From Brevipalpus yothersi (lineage: Eukaryota > Arthropoda > Arachnida > Trombidiformes > Tenuipalpidae): a stretch of DNA of 64,000 nt. The notes beneath the pieces were generated by a model. The model was not told where the DNA came from and made no database searches. It saw only the letters and a program-made list of their open reading frames with translations. The position numbers and the translations under genes were made by a program. The stretch is from positions 1 through 64,000 of the forward strand of contig QZCP01000240.1 of the NCBI GenBank assembly GCA_003956705.1, in the 5' to 3' direction. Shown here in pieces: positions 13,792-23,200 of the stretch; the first letter of the stretch is position 1; every line of letters begins with the position of its first letter.

Positions 13792-14472
13792 TTAGGAAAG
13801 AAGATCTTCTCGTGAAGAATCAGGTCTACCGGTTGTGTTAATTTCTTTCAAATAAGTGTTCACTTGTTCACCGTAATGTTGATGCAGTTCTATGAATGGC
13901 TTCCGGGAAAAGAGAGGTTTCCTACTTGAACCATTGGCCGATGATGATTCATCTAAATTGATCAGATCTTCAGCACTTTGAATTAAAAGATTACTCTTGG
14001 ACAATTTATGTTGTTGTTGTTGTACCTTCTCCTGGGAAGCTTCTTCCAATTGTTTCCGCTGTTCAACGGCAGCATTAGTTGTTTCATCTAATTGCCGTTG
14101 AAGTTCTGATATGACCATTTTCAAGTATGAAAAGGATGCCTGAGACAGGGCTTTCATCCAATTGCCCAAACTTTCCGGATTATCGGTAACAAAAATATAC
14201 TTCTTATCATAGCCAGTGAATAAAATTCGGAAAGCAAAATATTCGGAATCACTTTCTGATAGCTCAACCCGTGAACCTTCCAAAAATATGCAGCCAAGAG
14301 GTTCCTTGTCAAAGCATCTTTCGAAATAAAAAAACATATTTCCTCTCAGAACACACCAACGTTTATGTAGATTACGATTAGTTTCACCTTTTTTAAATAG
14401 ATATCCTTCGAGATCAGATTGACTGGACGGATTGGTGGCAAATTTTGTGATTATCTTTTCGTTTAACTTCAT
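13792..14472 (-). CDS. PHETA1: PH-domain endosomal adaptor, PHETA/sesquipedalian family
   Basis: Single coding exon of 226 residues starting MKLNEK, the same start as vertebrate PHETA1/2 (Ses1/2, IPIP27). The PH domain covers about 17-115, with GYLFKKG, RWCVLRGNMFFYF and the closing helix NWMKALSQASF. A predicted coiled coil follows (about 116-155, Gln/Glu-rich). Near the C terminus PFIELHQHYG (about 192-201) matches the F&H motif with which vertebrate family members bind the ASH-RhoGAP region of OCRL/INPP5B. Known family members act in recycling from endosomes to the trans-Golgi and plasma membrane. An upstream in-frame ATG at 14520 would add 16 residues without family similarity, so I prefer 14472. 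The animal has probably one such gene, so PHETA1 versus PHETA2 cannot be told apart. Confidence 0.88.
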   Translation of the reverse strand: MKLNEKIITKFATNPSSQSDLEGYLFKKGETNRNLHKRWCVLRGNMFFYFERCFDKEPLGCIFLEGSRVELSESDSEYFAFRILFTGYDKKYIFVTDNPESLGNWMKALSQASFSYLKMVISELQRQLDETTNAAVEQRKQLEEASQEKVQQQQHKLSKSNLLIQSAEDLINLDESSSANGSSRKPLFSRKPFIELHQHYGEQVNTYLKEINTTGRPDSSREDLLS

Positions 14473-15418
14473 TCTTTTCCCACACACAATTTTGATGGTC
14501 AATATTTCAATAACATACAAAAAATTCTCAAGAGTAAGACAAAAAAAAATTGCTTCTCAGTAGTTAAATGATGATTAAACACACACAGAGACAATATTAT
14601 ATTATTATTGTCACACTTCAACACCACATAAACATTAGATGATGATGTAGATGAATTATCATGTTGAACTTGAAATTATCATCTGATGAATAGAATGATT
14701 ATTTCATATTCATCACATCAAAACATTGATCTTATGAAGATGCATTCTGATTGGATGATGGCAAGCAAATGAAGAGGGAAAAAAGAGTCCAGTCTAATGT
14801 TCACATTTAAATGATCCTGTCAATGATAGTGATGAAAAGTTGCGGCAAAGAATAAAGTGGTTAAAGAAACTGATCCAGACTTGAAACTCAGTTGATCGAA
14901 ATGAGAACTGTTGATGGTGGGTGGTTAATATGTGAGTGTGTGTGAGAGAGAAAGATAGAAGACATCAAAGAGCATGTTAAATCAATCCATCAATTCAACC
15001 TCCTCCTCTTCTTTCGCCAGTCTACACGATAGTGTCTGACAAGTTCATTAGAGGATATCATTATCATCTCTGTGTAGATAATAATACTGTTAAGTGTGGT
15101 GAATTTTTTTTCTGCCGATCATAATTGGATTCATGCAAACACATTAACAAGATTGGATAAAGAGGGATGCAATATGGTGAGGATAACTTTAGATCGTTTT
15201 GATATTGATTTTGAACAATTAAAGCATAGTCAGTGGCTGTAAATTATCCATAAGATGATGAGTGAAAGAAAGAAAGAATGATTTTCTTTTGTTGTTGAAG
15301 GTGAGTTCTCTATGGGTGATCTTATTGAAAAAAAAGTTTACATGATAGCAAATTCTAATTTCTTTTCGAAATGCTTACAAATTGTTGCTGTTAAATTATC
15401 AAGTTTCCATAGATCAAT
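14473..15418. other. Intergenic region upstream of the PHETA-like gene
   Basis: AT-rich sequence with no supported coding frame. It contains the PHETA-like promoter side and the 3' flank of the DNAJA2-type gene, both on the minus strand. Nothing else is recognisable. Confidence 0.55.
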
Positions 15419-17099
15419 TTAGTGTGTTATACAGTGAACTCCTTCTCCATCTTCATGCTCATCCATTTGAGGTTCAGCATGATTGATGTGTTCATATTCG
15501 GTAAGCTCTACAGCTTCCACATTTTCATCTTCCATATCAAATATTTCTGGAACAGAATTGGGCAAAAATTTTGAAATCTTTGATAGACTATCAATTTCAG
15601 CAAAATTGTGTTCAGGAAAATGTACATTAAATTTTATCACAAGATCGCCCTTCTTTGGCCAACTTGGAAATCCTTCATTCTCAATCTTTTTGATACTATC
15701 AGGTGCTATAACTTTACCAGATGGACTGTTTATGATGATATCACGAGAGTCCAAATGTTTTACTGGAATCCTGAAACCACATAGAGCTTGAGTTATATTG
15801 ATGTCCATTTTCATGAATAGATCATCTCCGATCAGCTCAAATTTTTCGTGTGGCTGAAGTGTTAGGACAATTACAACATCCCCTGGAAGAATATTAGGCG
15901 ATTCATCACCTTCTCCAGCGAAAACTATGCGCTGTCCATCTCGCATGCCAGCACAAATTTGGACATCTAAAATTTTGTTCTCATTTGCGTAACCTTTTCC
16001 AATACAATTTTTGCACCTATCTGCATAATTGATAATCTGTCCTTGGCCAGAACACTCTGAACAGGACTTTTCTATGGGCTGGAGCATACCGGGACCAAAC
16101 TCTCGAAAAGATACTCTAGCACCGTGACCTTTACAATAGGGGCAAGTGATTTTCGATGTTCCTCCGATCCTGTGATAGTGTGTTAACATTGAAATGAATG
16201 TAAATGAAAGATTAATTAAAAATCCGAACGAACATATAATGACTGATGACGCATGGCCATGTGACTTACCCATTACACGTTCGACACTTGGCTTGTCGAA
16301 GAAGCTTAAGTTTAGTAGTTTTACCACAGTAGAGATCTTCTAATGTGACCCTGATTAGTAATAAGATGGCGATTATGAGATAATAAAACTTGATCCAATG
16401 AAGCGATCAATAAATCTTAGACTCAAATGCTCACTTCAATTGATGAACACAATCGGCTCCTTTAACAGGACCAGTAGTGAAACCAGGAAAACCAAATTCT
16501 CCAAAAATTGTTGAAAATATATGATCATGAAAAGAACCACCGAACATACGACCCATCGGAGATGCATGGGCAGCGGGAGCATGAAAGTGTGATGGAGATG
16601 GTTGCTGTTGAATACCATGTAGACCAAATCGATCATAATTTTGTCTCTTTTGTGGATCAGAGAGGATATCATAAGCGTAAGACATTTCTTTGAACTACAA
16701 AAAGAGAGATATGAGAGAGGAAAAAAAATAATATCAAGTCAATCAAATTATGGTAACTATTTTTCAATCGATACATTATTGCATACAATAGACTGTACAA
16801 TAAAGAGAGTATACAAACCTTTGTTTCACATTCTTCTGCTTGTTTTCTATTCTTGTCTGGATGATATTGCTTGGCTAATTTATGATAAGCCTTCAAAAGA
16901 GATGATAGTAAAAGATTAACATTACTAAATAGAATTTGATGACCACATAAAACAATCAAAAGATTAGAGAACAAAATTGACTAGTTTATCAAAGCATGTT
17001 CACGGCCATCAATACATGTATTATACATACTTTTCGAATCTCATGTTTTGTTGCATTTCTATGAACACCTAATAAATCGTACAGTGTATTGTCTCCCAT
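15419..17099 (-). CDS. DNAJA2: Type I Hsp40 co-chaperone, DNAJA2-like, with C-terminal CaaX box
   Basis: Five coding exons on the minus strand, in order 17099-17031, 16890-16819, 16694-16435, 16350-16270 and 16169-15419. All phases agree, giving 410 residues against 412 in human DNAJA2. The J domain starts MGDNTLYDLLGV and carries the Hsp70-activating HPD at residues 33-35. A Gly/Phe-type region follows (GRMFGGSF, FGEFGFPGF). The zinc-binding region has all four CxxCxGxG repeats: CRTCNGIG, CPYCKGHG, CSECSGQG and CKNCIGKG. Two substrate-binding beta domains come next, then an acidic tail ending CITH, a plausible prenylation (CaaX) signal comparable to the endings of vertebrate DNAJA1/2. It stimulates Hsp70 ATPase and delivers unfolded clients, in the cytosol and at membranes. 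DNAJA1 is the main alternative name; length and the acidic tail favour A2. Confidence 0.93.
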
Positions 17100-18104
17100 G
17101 ATCTATACACACACTTTTGGAATCAATTTAATCTTCGAACTATGTCCAGCAGATGATAAGAGAGATGATATTCTCTTATTTGAAAGAGGAAAGAGGAAAA
17201 CAGTCAGTGACAACAACAACAACAATAACAATAAAATATAAACATCATCATCTGTTAGGCAACTCAAATGGAATCAAATCAAACACACAACCCATACACA
17301 CACACACACACACACACACGCTGATTGATTTGATAAATATAGATACCTCAAGTGATATTATATTATTATTGATCCAAAAACATTGATCTAATTTGATGTG
17401 AATAAAAGTCCTTTTTTTGAATCACCAAAAAAAATTGATCTCCATCAAACACATCTTTCAACACAATAATAATCGAGTTTTACCAGCTTGAATAACTGAA
17501 CTTGCGCCTTTCTCATCGTCAAAAGTCTTAATTCAAGACTGGTGGACACTTGATGGATGAAGAAAAAAAATTGGTTCGCTTGATGTGGGCTCATTTTCAT
17601 TACGATTAACGGTTAATTATGGTTGTGAGATGATCCCACATTGATGGATCTGGATTCTGAATGGATGAAAAAGATGAAGATGAAGAGAGAGAGAGTCGAT
17701 TGTGGAAACTTTGGGAAAAGTTTTTGGGATGAAAATTTTTTACCAGATTTCTTAGATGCATGTAACATGTATGATTGGTCTGTTGAAAAAATTGCAAACT
17801 TGTTCGATCGAATATGTTTGATTTATTTTGTTAAGAAATTTGGTTGGAAAGAGTTCGAATGGTAAATAAGAGATGGATCGTGAGATAAAATCTTGAATTT
17901 AATGGACATATTTTTCACCTATATTAAACAATTTGAGCACTAAAGAATGTTCATCAATGTTCTAACATAGATTGCTTTCTTGCTAATTAAAAATATTGAG
18001 GATGATTCACCTGATTGTCTGCCATTATCAATCAGAAGTCTATAAGGCAAGGAGGCTCAAACGTGGTCTAATTTTAATTATAACTAGTATCTCCTGATCG
18101 ATCA
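17100..18104. other. Upstream region of the DNAJA2-like gene, with a CA repeat
   Basis: Mainly AT-rich non-coding DNA holding the DNAJA2-like 5' flank. A (CA)12 run is at 17296-17319. An ATG frame of 73 codons on the plus strand at 17644-17865 has protein-like composition but no recognisable family, so it is not called as a gene. Confidence 0.5.
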
Positions 18105-18767
18105 TTATCCATTCCAGCCATAAGTGGGTGGAATCGGTGCTGGCTGAGGAGGTGCAGGAGGAGGTAAAGATGGAACACTTGGTGGAGGATGTGATACAGG
18201 TACATGAATCTCTTGTACAGCTAAATAAAAAGGATAAAAAAAATCATATAATATGGAATACTGATCGAAAATTTGGGTTTTTCAAAAGAAAAATAATCTG
18301 CTAGTCATTGAAGAAAGCTCATTGCTATCAGTATCAGTGATATTTTGACTGAAGGAAAGAGGAAAGAGACACAATTCTGAAATCTCAACTTTCTAAACTT
18401 TATAAGGTTCTTTACACTTACCGATGAATCTAGTCTTAGTTTTCGGAGGTGGAGGTGGCGGAGGTGCAATGGGTGGTGGACGTGGAAGCGGTGGACTTGG
18501 AACGGTAACTATTTTAGGTATCTCAATAGCAATGTATTTGATGATCTGGAAGTATAGATTCACATTTGGAAAAATTTAGTGATCATCAGAGGCAGAATAG
18601 ATGGAAAAGGTTCTCACCGGTTTCGTTGGAGGACATGTGCACACAGGTGCTGGTGGTGGACTTGGTATGGACATAGGTTCGTCTGGATGGATATAAGAGC
18701 CCTTAGATGTATTCGGCCACTGAACTAGAATGCCCACTAGAAGCGACCCAATCACTAGAAGCCACAT
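18105..18767 (-). CDS. Small secreted proline-rich protein
   Basis: Three exons on the minus strand: 18767-18618, 18545-18422 and 18220-18105, with matching phases (0, then 1/2), giving 129 residues. The start MWLLVIGSLLVGILVQW is a good signal peptide. The mature chain is rich in Pro with short hydrophobic islands (for example KYIAIEIPKIVTVP), contains a lone CTC pair, and ends PTYGWNG. An in-frame ATG at 18806 would place 13 residues before the hydrophobic core, so the inner start is preferred. No conserved domain is recognised. Small Pro-rich secreted proteins in arthropods are often cuticular, egg-shell or salivary, but nothing here decides between these. The family is unknown. Confidence 0.6.
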
Positions 18768-19610
18768 ATCGTTAGTGATCGTGGACGGGAAAAAAATGAT
18801 TGTCACTTATCCAAGATGTAGAGAAAGCTGTTAATTGTAGTGACTAGAGAGTGGATGGATAAAAAAGATTGGGAAACATTTTTCTGCCATGTTACCGTTA
18901 AAATGCTATTCTAAAATTTGAAAGTCTGAAACTATTGAAATTGTATTCGAAAACTCAATTTTCGAACCATGAAGCAACTCTGAACTTTCAATGAAAGCGT
19001 CTTAAGCAGCTCCTTTATGATCACAGATGGAGAAAATATCTTTTTTTTCAGAATGATTCATCCAGAAAGATGAGAATAGAATTTCTATCGAAAGTATGAA
19101 TTTGCCAAAAATAATAATAACAATTATGATAATGCCTTAGCATCGTATACAAAGCCATTCGTTAGATGTTATTGTTCTTCTTTGAGTGTTGAAGATGAAA
19201 AATGAATACATTCAGTCATTTTTCGATATTAACCAGCCAACCAATTGAGATTCGATCTGCTGATTTAGAATTTGATTTAGCTTCGATGACACCGAGTGAT
19301 TTTGCAGTTTATGCTTCCACATTTCTATCATTGCTATCTTGGAATCAATTTTCTATTGGCTCGACACATCTATCAAAGGTGTTGATTGTCAGGAAGAACA
19401 TTTCCAAGGTGTGGTTTGATTTCAAAAGACATTGTATCTTTGAGAGATGATCGGCTGGACTGTTAAGAGAATGAGGATTGTATTATAAAAAAGGAAAGTA
19501 AAATTTGGAAAAATTCCTTCAGAGAGTATGTTGGGTAAGTAATCGAATAATAATAATAAATCAAGTTCTGGTAAATGTTCATCTGAAGAATCTTATGAAT
19601 CTTCTAATAA
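18768..19610. other. Intergenic region with one doubtful open frame
   Basis: AT-rich. A plus-strand frame of about 82 codons (19202-19450) has fairly even composition but no recognised family, no clear donor and no partner exon, so it is not called. Nothing else is visible. Confidence 0.45.
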
Positions 19611-20100
19611 ATGTATAAATTGAACCGAATTGATGGAATTTGTTATTATTTTAATGTGGAAAAATGCATTATGGCAGTCTACTTATTTGAGAAAGAATTT
19701 TTAGCAGATCGTATCACTGTGTGTACGTAAGTTATGATGAAAAGTTTACCACTTATAAAAAGAACAGGACGGAGACAATAATCGGAGTATCGATCAGACG
19801 GAATACATTACCCTAATTAATACTAAATCAAATCAATTTTTTTCCAGTTACACATACTCTTATCCACAGAGTTGGGAAAAAGGCATCGTAATTCATCATG
19901 AATATGAATCACAAGGAGGAAGAGAGAGAGAGAAAGAGCTAGAACAATATGCTCGATTGACAAAAATGAGATCAATGTCTAATGTTGGGAACAGTCTCAA
20001 TGTGTTTCTTGCCAAAAATTTATGGTATCAAGGAAGTATGTATGAATATATTTTTAATCATAGCTACACACCAGTAGCATTGTCAGAACTCTTTAAATAA
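19611..20100 (+). CDS. Possible two-exon small gene, function unknown
   Basis: Exon 19611-19726 opens with ATG directly after an in-frame stop and ends at a consensus donor (AC|GTAAGT). Exon 19848-20100 begins after a strong pyrimidine-rich acceptor (TTTTTTTCCAG). The phases agree (2 nt + 1 nt) and the joined frame stays open to TAA at 20098, giving 122 residues. A second in-frame ATG lies at 19671. The product has no signal peptide; it includes an Arg/Glu-rich patch encoded by a short GA repeat, and the C-terminal stretch ends SELFK. No family is recognised. It sits only about 160 bp from the convergent stop codon of the large minus-strand gene. A chance open frame, or a transcribed 3' flank, remains possible. 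Confidence 0.35.
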
Positions 20101-20258
20101 CTGTACTCGTTGTTTTCGTGTATGTGTGTGTGTGTGTGTTGACGAAATGTTGTTCACATGATGAATTGAGCGCATCCATATAATTCTCCATCATTTAATG
20201 CCTCCAGATATAGTGATGTAGTGTGGCTAATTGGAAATGATTCTGATCTTTTCATCGT

Positions 20259-23200
20259 TCACCATTCCATATCACTATTGTCCATTGAATCATCTCGACC
20301 GCCGCGTGCTCGATGTTGAATACAATTTCTAATTTCTAATTGGGAAACTCGACGAGGCTCTAGAAGATCATCTTGATCTGAATCATATCCTTGATTACGA
20401 TATTCTCGAGTACCCAAAAATGCAGTATTAATAGCGGCATTTTGATCTAGAGAACCTCGAGCTCCACTTCGTCGTTGTACCGGTTGATCAGCATCCATTC
20501 GATATAGATTGGATGCTGCGGTTACCATTGATGCGGATGCTGATGATGCTATTGAACGATTAGGATTACCTATTCCGGCTACTTCAGATGGATCAGCAAG
20601 TGAATGAAATTGATCGGAAGTCAGTGTGGCTTCACTGTATGAATTAAGATCTGCAAATGTGTCCAAATCGGTATCACAACCATTTGCATCATAATAAGTC
20701 GTATTACCGGTAGCATCTTCATTATCAGACCTCATATACTCTCCACCACTTTCACCACGGATTTGTGGCTCTTCTGGCACAATATTATCACCACCACTTC
20801 CGGCGATACTACCAAAAATTTGATCAAAATGAGATCGATGCTGAGAGGGTGTTCCGTTGAGCAAATTATGACCAGGATCCGGAACAGGTGTCAATGAATC
20901 ACTGTCCAGTGTATTGGAACGTTGATGGGAAAGGAGATCATTCCGATTGTCTGGACTTGGATCATCTTCAAAAGATGTTTGCACTTCTTTTTCGGACATC
21001 TTTATCAATGAATCATCACTTGTATCAACACACACATCTCTAACAGGTATACCTAGTGGTGATACACTACGAATAAATGTCCTCGCACCTTCGGATGCTG
21101 ATGATACTCGAGGCGACATCGTGCTCATCGATTCAATCCTACGACGAGAACGGGGTGGCAATGGTGGTGTTGGAAGAGGTCTTTTTTGAATATAATTATC
21201 TCTATCACCATCATATTCCACGTATATTGTACCATCAGACGCTAACGGATCACGACCCATGGAACGTGAGGTTCCGTATCCAGTTCGATTGATCATCGAA
21301 TATAACGGTTCATCATGGGTAACATCTCTTGATCCTAACGGAGGTGGCCTCGGTGGAGCACAATATTTGGTTGTTAATCGATAGCCTAAACTTTTTTCCA
21401 CCGCTGATGATGGTGGATGATGGTGTTGCTGTTGGGATTGTTGTTGTTGAGATTGATTTTCACCTGCTCTTTTTCGAACATAAATTTCCGTTAAACTACG
21501 ACATCGTCCAGTTTTCCATGAAAATGGTTTCCAATATAGTGCATCGGTGGCTAAATCAGCTTTGTCTGATGTTGGATTGAAGTAATCAGTTTCCAGCTTA
21601 CGTCGACCAAAACATGGTGATCGTGCTGATGAGGCCAGTGATCGTGTGGACGCTAGACGACCACGAGAACGGGGTGGTGGAAGGGGTGGTAAAGTGTCCT
21701 GGGATGACATGTTGAAATTTTTGGCAGGATAACGGTCACATATGCGACGAGATAAGGTAGTTGCTGACCGACGAACTGGTGCTCTTGGTTGTTGTTGGTG
21801 TCTGTATTGTTGTTGTTGCTGCTGGTGTTGTGGCTGATAATGGACACTTACCGATGATGGATGAGCTCGTCCCGGTCGAGGTGGCTTGATGAGGTAAGGA
21901 ATATGTGAAGGACTAAGATTGGGTGATGATTGGCTGATCATCAGATCATCTAATCGGCGAAGATTACGTTCTTGCCAATCTTGTATAACTTTACGATAAA
22001 AAATGTGCGGCGGAATACGATCGTGTGATTGAGCTCTCGATATGTATGATTCACTGTCACGAAATGCTCGATCAAGATCTTCCAATTCAATTTCATCCAT
22101 AGTGCTGGCCACCGATACAGCTGATGAGCTGACAATTTTGGGTGGCGGTGGTCGAGGTGGTGCTGGACCTTTTTTGCGTGATGGACGAAAATTTTTCACC
22201 ATTATATTGGGTTCTGATTGGAAATTATTGCCCAAATTATCAGATCTTCTCGGTGGCCTTAATGGACTCGATATGGGTGTGAAAAGCATATCAACTCGAT
22301 CGGTTGTCTGCTGGATATCATCATAATACGATGATGAACATGTGGGATCATTTGGTGATCTTTTTGCGAGGACATCACTTTTTTGGCGATATCTACTGAG
22401 CTCAGGATCGGAAAAGAATTCACTTTCCGAATAACTTCGCTTATACTTATCATTTGAATTTTTCTTTTTCGATCGATTACCATCATCATAACTGGATTCA
22501 TCTGATGTGAGCATATCTTTGACACGATTTTTGATTTTCGAAACACTAGGAAGTGATTTGATGGCTTTTGATTTGAGAAACATTAATTTTTCTTTTGTAT
22601 CTTTCAATTTATTACGAACTTTCCAACTTTGCCTTTGACTAGCGGTACTTTCATCACCACCACCTTCATTTTCGGTGGTCATATTGATTTGATCATCATC
22701 CTTACCACTTTGTCCCCAATCACCTTCTCGATTTGTGGAACTTTTTCCATCACCACCACCACCACCTTCATCACGGTCAATCGGATAAACATTCACTATT
22801 GTTTGCTGGGAAGATGAGGTGGCAAATGTTCTAATTGTTTCTTCTCCACCTCTTCCACTTTCACCTTCACCGGTGGCTGTTGGATCTGATGTTGTGGGTG
22901 ATGATGCGGTTGGTGAAGATGCTCGACGATTAAGATGTCGATCAGTATTCCTGGTAATCTCATCACTTAAATTTTCAAATTTAGCTAATGCTGTTTTCAA
23001 TTCTTCACTAACAGCTGATGCAGGTATCGATTTTCTACTATCACGAGAAGATGATTGTCTACTACCACTTTCACCACCACCACCATCACTCATCGTCTGA
23101 TCAGCACCTCTGTTGATTTTCATTCCATGGGGTCGTCCTTCTTTTTCCATCTCTTCTTCTAACTTTTTTCGAATGTCCTCCAACTTGATTCGTTCCTCTT

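Noticed and set aside
19202..19450. 82-codon plus-strand frame
   Set aside because: Even composition but no recognised domain; not joined in phase to the exon at 19611, which follows an in-frame stop.
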